Of a DNA stretch of 64,000 bases, positions 33,050 through 42,256 are shown piece after piece. A model generated the notes under the pieces. It worked only from the letters and a program-made list of their open reading frames with translations, made no database searches and was not told the DNA's origin. The position numbers were made by a program, and so were the translations under genes. Source of the stretch: PFL42 sp963789825 (GTDB taxonomy: Bacteria > Chloroflexota > Anaerolineae > Anaerolineales > E44-bin32); assembly GCA_963789825.1 (NCBI GenBank), contig CAWBME010000006.1, positions 1,054,001 through 1,118,000 of the forward strand. Reading direction: 5' to 3'. The number at the start of each line of letters is the position of its first letter. Within the stretch, counting starts at the first letter, position 1.

Positions 33050-34036
33050 TCACGACGGATTGCGTTGAGCGGGAAGCTGGCGCCGGATCCAGCTGCGGCG
33101 CTTGCCCGCCGGCCAGACCCTGCGGGAGCTCTCCGGCAGGGCCTGAGTTGGCCGCGTTTCGGAAACGATCATCCCGGCCTGTCTGCGGGATCGCCTGGCA
33201 GCACTCTGCCCGGAGAGCGGATCCCGGTTGCTCAGGACTTCTCGCACACGCTGGAATCCGCATTCAGCCGATGTCCACACCGGTATCCCGAATTCCTTCA
33301 CAGGATCTGCAAACGAGAGCGAGAAGAGCGACATAGAAAGCTGCGCCAGGACGACACCGCCGATCGGCCGCAGGCCGCATTGTTCCCGGATTGCATCAGC
33401 GAGCACATCGTTGTGACGGTCGATGTCGCCTCGCGCCAGATGCTCCCAAGCCTGCGGAAGGCTCAACTCCACCCGCTCCATCTCTTTCCCTCGGGCGCGA
33501 GCCGTCTCGTCCAGCAGTTCGCCGGTGCTTCGGACCGTCGGTCCATGGGTTGCCAGAACCAGCACCGGGCCGCCATGCTCGACGGCGCGTTGCATCATCG
33601 GAGCGTCGATCTGTAGCACGGGGACATCCCGATCCGCCATCGCCTCCTGCACGGCAATGTAGGCCCGGTTCATCGTGGAACAGGTGATCAAGATGGCGTC
33701 GACCTCGCCCAGATCCGCCAGGTCGCGCGCATAGCGGACAAACGCTTCGATGTTCGCTGCAGGTGGACAGGGCTCGCCGCGCGCGTGTGCTGCCATGAAG
33801 TTCAGCTGTACGGCATCGTTCCCGGCGTTGACCAACTGCACGCCCGGAAGATAGTGGCGGGCGAAGTAGTTCGCCCAGAGCGAAATCCACGACGATCCGT
33901 TGAGCAACCCAAGGCGCTTGCCCAGCAGGTCGGGATCGCCCGCCGGCTCCGGGCCCAGGTGCGGCAGGCCCGTGATCCGCACGTACTCGGCGAAGACAAG
34001 GCGCGGGTCAGCCGCGGGCTCTGCTGGGGTGCTCAC
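33050..34036 (-). CDS. Asp/Glu racemase-superfamily protein
   Basis: About 328 residues from a GTG at 34,036 that overlaps the end of the upstream transketolase gene. A racemase-fold N-terminus is followed by VNAGNDAVQLNFMAAHARGE, the first catalytic region LITCSTMNRAYIAVQEAM (cysteine in TCST) and VPVLQIDAPMMQRAV; the second half has VLVLATHGPTVRSTGELL. The usual second cysteine is not evident near LATHGPT, so the enzyme may be an isomerase-like or lyase-like relative rather than a true two-base racemase. The last ~50 residues are Arg-rich and unlike the family, so the real end may lie near 33,200 behind another indel. Confidence 0.7.
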   Translation of the reverse strand: MSTPAEPAADPRLVFAEYVRITGLPHLGPEPAGDPDLLGKRLGLLNGSSWISLWANYFARHYLPGVQLVNAGNDAVQLNFMAAHARGEPCPPAANIEAFVRYARDLADLGEVDAILITCSTMNRAYIAVQEAMADRDVPVLQIDAPMMQRAVEHGGPVLVLATHGPTVRSTGELLDETARARGKEMERVELSLPQAWEHLARGDIDRHNDVLADAIREQCGLRPIGGVVLAQLSMSLFSLSFADPVKEFGIPVWTSAECGFQRVREVLSNRDPLSGQSAARRSRRQAGMIVSETRPTQALPESSRRVWPAGKRRSWIRRQLPAQRNPS

Positions 34037-35000
34037 CTGCGCTTGCCCTTCAGGCGCATGACCTCTCTCGCCGCCGCGGCGATATCGGCCGGCTGCATCT
34101 GGTGATGCGTGAAGAGCTCGTCGATCCCGCCGCTCTCCGCCCAGCGATCCTGCACCCCGATGCGGCGCACCGGGATCGGGCACAACTCGGCGAGGACCTC
34201 CGTCACGGCGCTGCCAAATCCTCCAAGGATCGTCCCGTTCTCGGCGGTCACCGCCGCATCCAGTCCTGCCCGCCGACTCAGCGATCAGCTCCCGGTCGAT
34301 GGGCTTGACCGAGGCCAGGTGCACGACCTCGGCCTCGATCGACTCGCCGGCGAGTTCATCCGCCGCCCGCAGGCAGAGCGAGGTCATCATGCCGGTCCCG
34401 AACAACGTCACATCCTTGCCCGGCCGGACGATCCGCCCTTTCCCCCATTGGAAGCCCGTCGACGCCCCCGGCAGAGGCGGCAAGGTCAGGCGCGTTACCC
34501 GGAAGTACACCGGCCCTGGCGTCTCCACCGCCGCATCCATGATGGCGACCAGCTCGGCGTTGTCGCCGGGGTCGGCCACGCGCATGTTCGGCAGCGCACG
34601 CATCACGGCGAGGTCCTCGATGCAGTTGTGCGAAGCCCCGGCCCGGCTGGTGGGCAGACCCGGGTAGGAGCCGGGGACCTTCACGTTCAACCTGGCGTAG
34701 CAGATCGAAATCGCCATCTGGTCCAGCGCCCGCCTGGCGGCGAAGGAAGCGAATGTGCAGGGGAAGGGGATGAATCCTTCGAGCGCCAGGCCCGCCGCCA
34801 CACCGAACAGGTTCTGCTCGGCGATGCCGAGCTGGACGAAGCGCGAGGGAAATCGGTCCCGAAACAGGTTGGCCTTGGTGGAGGTGCACAGATCGGCGTC
34901 CAGCACGCGGATCGCGCGGATCCCGCCGACCGAGCTCCACCAGGGCCCGCCCGAAAGCCTCGCGCATCTCGAGGACGGGAGCCTGCTCATTCGCCGCCAT
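34033..35000 (-). CDS. Transketolase C-terminal subunit (two frameshifts)
   Basis: About 320 residues: pyrimidine-binding and C-terminal domains of a split transketolase. Seen are RFVQLGIAEQNLFGVAAGLA (with the catalytic Glu of the E-x-N motif), the pocket segment SRAGASHNCIEDLAVMRALP, GKDVTLFGTGMMTSLCLRAA and VTAENGTILGGFGSAVTEVL. The frame shifts near 34,925 and 34,275. It overlaps the N-terminal subunit by 14 bases, so the two are translationally coupled, and its stop overlaps the start of the racemase-like gene. Two-gene transketolases are common in Chloroflexota, Archaea and Firmicutes. Substrate preference cannot be read. Confidence 0.85.
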
Positions 35001-35883
35001 AGAACGTCTCCTTGCTGTGCTCCATTCCCAGACGGCTGTAGCCCTGCTCCGGTCGCCCGTAGGCTCGCGCCAGCTGCCGCAGCATCTGATCCGCCGTTTC
35101 CGGATCCGGGGCGTGGGTGTGCCACTTGTAGTTGAACTCCGCCTGGTCCACTCCCTTGCCCTTGACCGTGTGCGCGATCAGCGCCAGGGGCGCCCCGCGC
35201 GGCTTCACCCACCGAAGCTGGTGGAAGGCATCGATCAGGCCGCTCAGGCTGTGTCCATCCACCTCGAGGACGTCCCAGCCGAACGAGCGCCACTTGTCGG
35301 CAAACGGCTCGACGCCCATCAGGTCCCAGGTGAAGCCTTTCGCCATGACCTTGTTGTAGTCGATGACCGCGATCAGGTTGTCCAGGTGGTAGTGGGCGGA
35401 AGCCATCGCCGCTTCCCAGACATTGCCTTCATTGGTCTCCCCATCACCCAGCAGACAGAAGACGCGCGGTCGAGGCATTTCCTTGAAGCGCAGGCCCAGG
35501 GCCATCCCCACCGCCACCGAAAGGCCGATGCCGAGCGGGCCGCCCGAGCTCTCGATCCCCGGCAGTCCCCCGCGATGAACATGGCCCTCCAGACGTCCAC
35601 CCAACTCGCAGTAGGAGTAGATCTCGTCGACCGGGAAGAAGCCGCGCAAGGCCAGCGCCGCATAGAGGGCCGGCGCGGCATGCGCCTTGGAGCACACCAG
35701 CCGATCGCGCGCCTCCCAATCCGGGCGCGCCGGGTCCACGCTCATCGCCTGGAAGTAGAGGACGGCCAGGATGTCCGCAATTGACAGCGAGCCTCCGGGG
35801 TGACCCCAGCGGCTGTACGTGATCATCTCCAGGGAGAGACGCCGAATCTGATAGGCGACTTCCCCGAGTTCCTCCAGCGACAT
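34987..35883 (-). CDS. Transketolase N-terminal subunit
   Basis: An intact 298-residue thiamine-diphosphate-binding subunit. It has the pyrophosphate histidine region YSRWGHPGGSLS (24-34), KAHAAPALYAALA (67-79), and the TPP motif GDGETNEGNVWEAAMASAHY (146-165) ending in IDYNK. I take the ATG at 35,883 (GGGAG upstream) rather than the longer frame. With the following gene it forms one transketolase that moves two-carbon units between ketose and aldose phosphates. It is 170 bases downstream of the isochorismatase-like gene on the same strand. Confidence 0.92.
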   Translation of the reverse strand: MSLEELGEVAYQIRRLSLEMITYSRWGHPGGSLSIADILAVLYFQAMSVDPARPDWEARDRLVCSKAHAAPALYAALALRGFFPVDEIYSYCELGGRLEGHVHRGGLPGIESSGGPLGIGLSVAVGMALGLRFKEMPRPRVFCLLGDGETNEGNVWEAAMASAHYHLDNLIAVIDYNKVMAKGFTWDLMGVEPFADKWRSFGWDVLEVDGHSLSGLIDAFHQLRWVKPRGAPLALIAHTVKGKGVDQAEFNYKWHTHAPDPETADQMLRQLARAYGRPEQGYSRLGMEHSKETFYGGE

Positions 35884-36052
35884 TCGCGGCTCCCTTCTCC
35901 TTGCGCCTTGCCCTTCACTGTTCACTTCTCGCACTCCTCGGCTCCAGGCCGCCGAACCCCCGGCCGGTCTTCATCGTGGACTCGGCCCGAGTCCCGGAGC
36001 AAAGGGGCCAAGCGCGCCCAGGCAGGCTGCTGCCGTCTGCCTTCGGCGCGTC

Positions 36053-36838
36053 TCAACGCGCGGCGGTGACCTCCGGTCCCTGCGTCGCCCGGAAGTCCTG
36101 CAGTGCGCGGGTGACGCCGGCCGCCGTGGCGGTCGGGGCGAGAATGCTTTCGATCCAGCGGATCGTCCACTCGGTCTGGGGAAACCCCTCGACCTCGCCG
36201 GGCTTCTCCGCCGCCAGGGTGCAGTCCCGGATGCAGATCGGCTCGAAGCCGCGGAACAATGCGTCGGCGAGCGAGAAAAGCAGGCAGCAGTTCGCCACAA
36301 AGCCGGCGCACAGCACCGTTCTGACACCCAGGTTGGTCAGCAGGCTCTCCAAGCGGGTCTCGAAGAAAGCGCTATAGGTGTGCTTGCGGATGTAGTAGTC
36401 ACTCGGCACCGGCGCGATCTGCGGCGGGATCGCCAGCTGCACCAGGTCTCCCCGCACGAACTCCAACGGGTCCACACTGGGCTCGCAGAAGTGCGCCTCC
36501 GGGCTGAAGCCAAGGCTTTCCTCAAGTCGTCTGCCGAAGGCCGAGTGTGGCAGGTCGATGCGCGGCGCGCTGTTCATGGCGTAGATTACGGGCATGCCCA
36601 TCGCCCGTGCCGCCTGCAGCAGCAGCGGCAGACGATCGTTGACGATCTCCCACCAGGCCTGCTCGTAGAGCGGATGGACGAGATCCTTACCCTCGGGCTT
36701 CTCGGCGGCGTGATACACGTCCACCAGCAGCAACGCCGTCTGAGCCGGATGCAACAAGACGGGCTTGAACGTCTCGCCGAGGGGGGCCTCTCCCGGATAG
36801 AAGCGGTAGTACCTGAGCTCAAGGTTCAGCGTGTCCAT
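36053..36838 (-). CDS. Isochorismatase-like cysteine hydrolase
   Basis: An intact 261-residue member of the isochorismatase superfamily with its catalytic triad visible: D40 in TALLLVDVYH, K152 in YYIRKHTYSAF and C185 in AGFVANCCLL. The superfamily hydrolyses amides and esters (nicotinamide, N-carbamoyl compounds, biuret) as well as isochorismate, so the substrate cannot be assigned. The long N-terminal extension before the aspartate (LELRYYRFYPGE) is unusual and recalls N-carbamoyl-type members. It follows the sugar-permease genes with a 100-base gap. I choose the ATG at 36,838 because the upstream 17 residues are not conserved-looking. Confidence 0.85.
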   Translation of the reverse strand: MDTLNLELRYYRFYPGEAPLGETFKPVLLHPAQTALLLVDVYHAAEKPEGKDLVHPLYEQAWWEIVNDRLPLLLQAARAMGMPVIYAMNSAPRIDLPHSAFGRRLEESLGFSPEAHFCEPSVDPLEFVRGDLVQLAIPPQIAPVPSDYYIRKHTYSAFFETRLESLLTNLGVRTVLCAGFVANCCLLFSLADALFRGFEPICIRDCTLAAEKPGEVEGFPQTEWTIRWIESILAPTATAAGVTRALQDFRATQGPEVTAAR

Positions 36839-36938
36839 GCCGTATCTCCAGTCAGGCGCCCGGCGGTCGCACGGCGATCTCGCCAGCAAGGCGGCGGGGA
36901 TTCAAAGCGGAGCGATCCACCGCCGCGCCGGTGACTCC

Positions 36939-37826
36939 CTAGCCTTTGACGGCCCCGGCGGTCAGCCCGGCCGTCACTCGACGCTGCAGCAGGATGTAGG
37001 CGATCACCACCGGCAGGGTGGCGATCGTCACACCAGCAAAGAACAAGCCGTACTGCGTGCTGTACCTGCCCGAGAACAGCATCACGCCGAGCGGGAGGGT
37101 GCGCAGCGCTTCCCGCTGCAAGTACAGCATCGGCATCAGGAACGAGTTCCAGGTCCACATGAATTGAAAGATGCCGAGCGCCGAAGCAGCCGGGATGGTC
37201 AGCGGCAGCATCACCTTCCAGAAGACCTGGAGCTCGTTGCAGCCGTCAACCTTGGCGGAATCCCCGAGCTCGACGGGGATCCCGATGAAGAACGCCCGCA
37301 TCAGGAAGATGCCGAATGGGAGACCAAGTCCGATGCTGGGGAGGATGACCGCCCAGTAGGTTGACAGAAGGCCCCAGTCCCGCAGGTCGAAGTACAACGG
37401 AATCATGACTGCCTGGAAGGGCACCATCAGCCCCACGAGAAACATCAAGAAGATGGCTCGATTCCCCCGGAACTTGAATCGCGCCAGGGCATATCCGGCC
37501 AGGCACGATAGTCCGACCACACCCAGGACCACTGGCGCGGCAATGATGACCGAATTGAGGAAGTAGCGGTCGAACTTCCCGACCCGCCAGGCATCGCTGA
37601 AGTTTTGCAGCCGCCACTCTTGTGGCAGGCTGAGCGGATTCGCCATGATCTCGCTGTCCGAGCGGAAGGCGGTGGTGTACACCCACAACACCGGACCCAG
37701 CGTGATCAACAGGAAGAACATCAGCACCAGATACTTGCCTGCCGCCGACAGTCCCTTGCGGGCGCGGCGGCCCGCGCTGGGAGGACGGGGACGGCGCGTG
37801 TCGCTTGCGGCTCCCGGACGGATCAC
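36939..37826 (-). CDS. Sugar ABC transporter permease, MalG/UgpE type
   Basis: An intact 295-residue inner-membrane permease with six predicted helices and the cytoplasmic EAA-loop (VELGDSAKVDGCNELQVFWK) that docks the ATPase. The N-terminus is Arg-rich before the first helix. Three bases separate it from the upstream MalF-type permease, so they are co-translated. It belongs to the CUT1 carbohydrate importer class with the binding protein at 38,988-40,345. No ATPase gene is present in the operon; CUT1 systems often share one MsmK-like ATPase encoded elsewhere. Confidence 0.92.
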   Translation of the reverse strand: MIRPGAASDTRRPRPPSAGRRARKGLSAAGKYLVLMFFLLITLGPVLWVYTTAFRSDSEIMANPLSLPQEWRLQNFSDAWRVGKFDRYFLNSVIIAAPVVLGVVGLSCLAGYALARFKFRGNRAIFLMFLVGLMVPFQAVMIPLYFDLRDWGLLSTYWAVILPSIGLGLPFGIFLMRAFFIGIPVELGDSAKVDGCNELQVFWKVMLPLTIPAASALGIFQFMWTWNSFLMPMLYLQREALRTLPLGVMLFSGRYSTQYGLFFAGVTIATLPVVIAYILLQRRVTAGLTAGAVKG

Positions 37827-37829
37827 CGC

Positions 37830-38747
37830 CTAGTTCTCCTTCTCGCGGAAGTAGATGAAGAGACCGGAGGCGATCAAGGATAGCGCGGTGAGGGTCAGAG
37901 CCAGGGAGGTGCCATAGGCCACCTTGTCCTCCATGAAGGCCCGCTTGTAAAGGACGGTGGAGAGGACATCGGTTGCGTTGGCCGGACCGCCGGCGGTCAT
38001 CACCCAGACGATGTCAAAGACATTGAACCCGCCGATCAGCGTGTAGGCCGTGATCATCGTCAGCACCGGGGCGAGCTGCGGCAGGATGATATTCCAGAAT
38101 CGCTGCAGGCCATTGGCGCCGTCGATGCTGGCCGCGTCCAGCAGATCGACATCCACGGTCTGCAACCCGGCCAGGATCACGACCAGGGTGAAGCCGAAGT
38201 AAGCCCAGACGGCGGACACCAGGACTGCCGGCAGCGCCCACTGCATGCTGCCAAGCCATCCGATGGCCAGGTGACCGAGGCCGACCATGGTGAGCCCCTG
38301 GTTGAGGAGCCCGATGAGGGGGTGATAGACCTTGGACCAGATGGCGGCGACGACGACGGTGGAAAGGATCTGGGGCATGAAGTAGGCCGCCTGGAACAGG
38401 TTCGAGCCTCGCGTCGATGGCCACAGCAGCATGCTCAGGAATAGACTGATGATGATCGGGGCGGCCGTGCCGACGATGATCCAGACGAAGTTGTGTTTCA
38501 GGGCAACGCGAACCAGCGGATCGGCCAGCATGCGGGCGTAGTTGTCCAGGCCCACGAAGTTGCGGACCTGCCGAACGCCATCCCAGTCGGTGAAGCTGAT
38601 CATCAACGACTGAGCAAAGGGAACAATGAAGAAGACGACGTAGAAGATCAGGGGGATTGCCAGGAAGGCCCAGGGGGTTGCTTTGGGCCCGACACGGTTG
38701 AAGGCCAGCGCAGGCAGCTTCCTGTCGCCCCGATCCACACTACCCAT
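37830..38747 (-). CDS. Sugar ABC transporter permease, MalF/UgpA type
   Basis: An intact 305-residue permease. Helices include TPWAFLAIPLIFYVVFFIVP and a typical periplasmic loop FTDWDGVRQVRNFVGLDNYA. The EAA-loop reads DLLDAASIDGANGLQRFWNI. It pairs with the MalG-type permease behind it and takes substrate from the binding protein ahead of it. The gap to the binding-protein stop (about 240 bases) holds a long inverted repeat. Confidence 0.92.
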   Translation of the reverse strand: MGSVDRGDRKLPALAFNRVGPKATPWAFLAIPLIFYVVFFIVPFAQSLMISFTDWDGVRQVRNFVGLDNYARMLADPLVRVALKHNFVWIIVGTAAPIIISLFLSMLLWPSTRGSNLFQAAYFMPQILSTVVVAAIWSKVYHPLIGLLNQGLTMVGLGHLAIGWLGSMQWALPAVLVSAVWAYFGFTLVVILAGLQTVDVDLLDAASIDGANGLQRFWNIILPQLAPVLTMITAYTLIGGFNVFDIVWVMTAGGPANATDVLSTVLYKRAFMEDKVAYGTSLALTLTALSLIASGLFIYFREKEN

Positions 38748-38837
38748 ACGGTGCCTGACCTATCCTACAGACCACGAGACTGGCACATCGATGTCGTCCG
38801 CGCCTGGCGGGACTTTCGCTGACCTCGACCCATCCAG

Positions 38838-38919
38838 CTGGCCCCCAGGGCAGGAGGTTTGTTGCCGATCGCCCGTTCCCACCAGGCTTTCGGACAATCC
38901 CCCGCACCCTGGGGGCCAG
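38838..38919 (-). repeat. 13-bp perfect inverted repeat between binding-protein and permease genes
   Basis: CTGGCCCCCAGGG (38,838-38,850) is the exact complement of CCCTGGGGGCCAG (38,907-38,919), separated by 56 bases. It sits just behind the binding-protein stop and ahead of the permease start. In binding-protein-dependent operons a stem-loop here usually protects the upstream mRNA so that binding protein is made in excess over permease; that role is an inference. Confidence 0.6.
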
Positions 38920-38987
38920 ACTGTACGGCGAGTTACCCGACTTCGTTCGCTCAATCTGCGAACGTCGCCGCCATCCGCACTCCGTCC

Positions 38988-40345
38988 TTACTGCGCTGCG
39001 GCTTCCTTGGCAGCTTGCAGCGCCTTGGCCTGGTCCTCAGGGCGTCAGAGCGCCTTCCAGGACCGCCTGGAACCCATCCTTCATCTGCGTGTTGAACTCC
39101 GGCGGAGTCAGGACGTCGATATTGTAGCCCAGGCCCTCGCCTTCACCCGTGGAAGCGCCGCGGATCGTTGTGGCAAAGAACCGGAAGAGATCCTCCATCT
39201 CGAACCCGGATGGGTCCACGTTGACGGGCGGAATGACCTTGCCGGTCTCATACCAGATCTTGGCGGCTTCCTCGGAGAACAGGTAGTCCATGAAGGCTGC
39301 AGCCTCATCGGGATGGGCGGTGGCCTTGGAGATCATCACGCCTGAGCCCATTCCGCCCGGAGGCATCGCGACCTTGCCGTCGATCGACGGGAAGGCGAAG
39401 AACCCGGTCTCGAAGCCCTGCGACTTCGCCAGGATGTCGCTCAGCAGCCACATGCCGGTCATGTGCATGGCGCACTTGCCGGTGTAGTACAGGTCATTGC
39501 CTTCGGTGTACTCCAGCGAGTTCGGACTGGGGATGAAGTACCCCGCGGCGTTCATGTCGACGAAGGGCATCTGGATCGAACGCACGATATCCGGATCATC
39601 CCAGCTCGTTTCACCGAAGATCATGTCGCCCAGCTTCTCCTTGGCGACGATGTTGTTGGAGAACATGCTGAACATATGGAACGCGGGCCAGCCCGGCTTG
39701 TTGGCGAAGCAGATCGGGATGTAGCCGGCAGCCTTGGCCGTGTCGGCGATGGCGGTGAACTCTTCGAAGGTCGCCGGCGGGGTGACGCCGAGCTCCTCGA
39801 AGATCGCCTTGTTGTAGTAGACGCCGATCATCTCGAGCTCATGCCCGATGCCGTAGACCTTGCCGTCGAAGGTGGACTGTTCCCACACCCAGTCGTAGAT
39901 CCGATCACGCCAGCCGTACTGGTCGACGTACTGATCCACCGGCAGCAGGACATCGGCTTCAACGAGCGGGCCCATGAAGCCGCCACCCACACCGTAGGCC
40001 GCCATGTCTGGGCCTGTGCCCGAGGCCAGCGCGGTCTTGAGCAGCGTCTTCATGTCCTCGAAGTTCTGGAATTCCCGGGTGATGGTGACATTCGGATTTG
40101 CAGCTTGGAAGTTGGCGATCAGCTGATCGAAGGCGGCCGAGCTGCCCGATTCCTCCCAGCTGTCCCAGAAGAGCAGTTCCACTGGCTCCGGCGGAGGCGG
40201 CGGCGGTGGGTTCTGCTGGCGGGGCCACAGGCGCCGGAGCCTCGGTGGGTTCCACAGGCGCCGGGGCGGGCTGGCAGGCTGCGAGCAGCAGTCCGGCCAC
40301 CATCAATCCGGCTATTGCCGATCCGTACGAAATGGCGCATGGCAT
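38988..40345 (-). CDS. Sugar ABC transporter substrate-binding lipoprotein, SBP_bac_1 type (two frameshifts)
   Basis: About 450 residues. The signal peptide ISYGSAIAGLMVAGLLLAAC has a lipobox cysteine near residue 24 and a Pro/Ala/Glu linker. The mature domain starts VELLFWDSWEESGSSAAFDQ and continues with the family pattern PDMAAYGVGGGFMGPLVEAD, GIGHELEMIGVYYNKAIFEE, GKCAMHMTGMWLL and FPSIDGKVAMPPGGMGSGVM. A frame change near 40,205 joins signal and mature parts; another near 39,040 restores the lysine/alanine-rich end EDQAKALQAAKEAAAQ, stop at 38,988. It is first in its operon, behind the operator-like site at 40,730. Confidence 0.92.
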
Positions 40346-41005
40346 TCCTCCTCGTGTCAGGTGCAGGCTTGGATGATCGATCGTCAGGGTGTCTCTTCGT
40401 CTCGCTCGATGCGTGCTTTCGATCTGCAGACGGTCGTCGGGCGTGTCCTCGAAAGCTCTCCTCCTTTCGCTCGGTCAGGCTCTTCTCCCGATCGCGAGCG
40501 CCGGTTGTTAGCCAGGTCGGCGCAAACGAAGATGCCATCAAACGCAGCCGTGAGTCCCGGAAACCGCAGCCAGCCACCCCCTGCAGCCTACCTGCACACC
40601 TCAAGCTGCCTCGCCTGAGACCGACCCGCTATCCTGGGTAGAACAACCACAAGTCCCCGCATGCGAGGTCTGCCGCGCTTCGGTCCGATCGCGGCTGCCC
40701 AGAAGCCTCTGGATGGACCCATCCTGTCATATAACCGTTTATATAACCGGTAAACCAAGTATAGCACACATCCTTTGGTCGTCAAGCCCCCCACCCCGAC
40801 GCCATTCCTTCCACCGCAGGGTCTCCCTGCCCCCCAGTCGGAGCTGCGATTTCGGACAACAGAGCCTTGCCCCACCTGCCTTCTCCGCCGAGGGGACCGC
40901 AGCCGCAAGATCGGCCGTGCGATCCCCGGCCACCCTTCCGTGCCGCGCATTCACGGCCCCCAGCTATGAAAGGTCGCCCTTCATCCAACCTCCACTCGTC
41001 GTCGC
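40346..41005. other. Intergenic region holding operator site A
   Basis: About 660 bases between the URO-D-type gene and the binding-protein gene, both leftward. Besides site A (40,730-40,764) I see no gene or RNA. The long leader between site A and the start codon (about 385 bases) has no recognised riboswitch. Confidence 0.5.
40730..40764 (-). promoter_or_regulatory. LacI-type operator site A upstream of sugar-importer operon
   Basis: AT-rich block in a GC-rich region. It contains two overlapping TAACCG-type half-palindromes (TATAACCGTTTATA at 40,730-40,743 and TATAACCGGTAAA near 40,742-40,754), then AGTATAG (40,758-40,764). Order and spacing repeat site B before the lacI gene almost exactly. 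LacI-family operators typically centre on CG or CCGG within such palindromes. It lies about 385 bases upstream of the binding-protein start. Confidence 0.75.
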
Positions 41006-42169
41006 TCAGCCGAAGACGGCGCGCATGCGGTCGCAGTAGTACTGGACCAACTCCCACTTGGCGTCCCCAGGGATGCGATGATCCGGACAGGGAAGATATC
41101 CCCCCAAGGCAACCAGCGGCTTCTGTCTTTCGATCTCCGCATCAATGGCGGCGCGGTCCTTGCCAAAGATCCGCTTGTCGACGCCGCCGACCCCGCGCAG
41201 GTCCCGCCCAAACCGCTCGCGCCAGGGGGCAATGCTGGCTTTCCAGGTCCCGACCTCAATCGGAAACATGGTGTTGACCCCGTTCTCGAGCCAGATCGGG
41301 ATCAGCTTGTCGATCACCCCGTCGCAATCCAGCGAGACGATCGTGATTCCATACTGCGCCAGGACATCCGTGATGCGCTTGTAGTGCGGGCCGAGCTTCT
41401 CGCGGAACAGGCGCGGGTTGACCAGCGGTCCGCCTTTGTAGGCCATGTCCTCCCAGAACATGGCATAGTCGAACTGGGCTCCGGTCGCCAGCGCGGCGCT
41501 CACCCCCTGGAAGTGCAGTTCGGCCACGGTGTCGATCATCTCGTTGAGCAACCCCGGATCGTCCGCCAGCAGATAGGACAGGCCCATCAGCCCCAGCCAG
41601 TCGCGGATCATTCCCAGCAGGCTGCCGCAGTGCAGCGCCACGGGCTCCTGGCTGACGTGGCGGCGCAGCAGGTCGATCCCGCCGTCGTAGTCATCTGCCA
41701 GCCGCACGGAGTGCTCGCCCATGTTGGCGCGAGCCACGCCAATCCGTTCAGGGCTGAACTGCAGCCGGGGTTTGAAGATCTGCTCCCAACTGCCGCGATC
41801 GCGCAGCGTGTGATCAAGTTCGGTCGAGATCGAGGTGATCCCCGTCTTCTCCATGACGACCACGCCATCTTCGTTGATCACCTTGCGCACGCCGTCCGGA
41901 AGCTCCTCGATCACCTTCTTCTCCAACCGGGGGAACAGCCGCCACTCCCACTGGAATAGGGTGTACCAGTTGAAGTCGAACCCCAGCCGTCCGGAGACGG
42001 CGTGGTCGAACTCGTTCCCGTCCTGCCAGCCTTGGCGTTCCACCTCGCTGATATGGCCTTCGTGGGTCCACCGTTGCAGCGTCTCGCGCCAGTATCCAAA
42101 GTGCACCACAGGCAGCCCATCGTACGGTTGGTAGTTGAGAACTGCCCGAGTCCGTTCACGGTTGTTCAT
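41006..42169 (-). CDS. Uroporphyrinogen-decarboxylase-fold (URO-D/methyltransferase-like) protein
   Basis: An intact 387-residue protein of the URO-D superfamily, which includes HemE and the cobamide-dependent methyltransferases MtaA, MtbA and CmuA. Fold landmarks are NNRERTRAVLNYQPYDGLPV at the start, PVALHCGSLLGMIRDWLGLM, YDAMFWEDMAYKGGPLVNPR-like text and the late TIVSLDCDGVIDKLIPIWLE. The HemE tetrapyrrole-binding arginine pattern is not evident, so a heme role is unlikely. It may transfer a methyl group to or from the corrinoid protein of the same locus, or act on a sugar acid; neither is shown by sequence. It follows the amidohydrolase gene by about 87 bases. Confidence 0.8.
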   Translation of the reverse strand: MNNRERTRAVLNYQPYDGLPVVHFGYWRETLQRWTHEGHISEVERQGWQDGNEFDHAVSGRLGFDFNWYTLFQWEWRLFPRLEKKVIEELPDGVRKVINEDGVVVMEKTGITSISTELDHTLRDRGSWEQIFKPRLQFSPERIGVARANMGEHSVRLADDYDGGIDLLRRHVSQEPVALHCGSLLGMIRDWLGLMGLSYLLADDPGLLNEMIDTVAELHFQGVSAALATGAQFDYAMFWEDMAYKGGPLVNPRLFREKLGPHYKRITDVLAQYGITIVSLDCDGVIDKLIPIWLENGVNTMFPIEVGTWKASIAPWRERFGRDLRGVGGVDKRIFGKDRAAIDAEIERQKPLVALGGYLPCPDHRIPGDAKWELVQYYCDRMRAVFG

Positions 42170-42256
42170 TCATCCAACCTCGACCGGGAGCAACACGGCG
42201 TCCTCGAGTTCTCCCGGTCTGCTTCCTGTGCAGTCTGTGCTTCGGGCCCCATCCGG

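Noticed and set aside
33050..35293. A 747-residue open frame joining transketolase and racemase-like sequence
   Set aside because: The transketolase part switches frame near 34,275 and stops at 34,033; the racemase-like gene starts at its own GTG.
41006..42169. HemE, heme biosynthesis
   Set aside because: No other heme gene is near, the usual HemE N-terminal arginine pattern is not seen, and the context is sugar catabolism.
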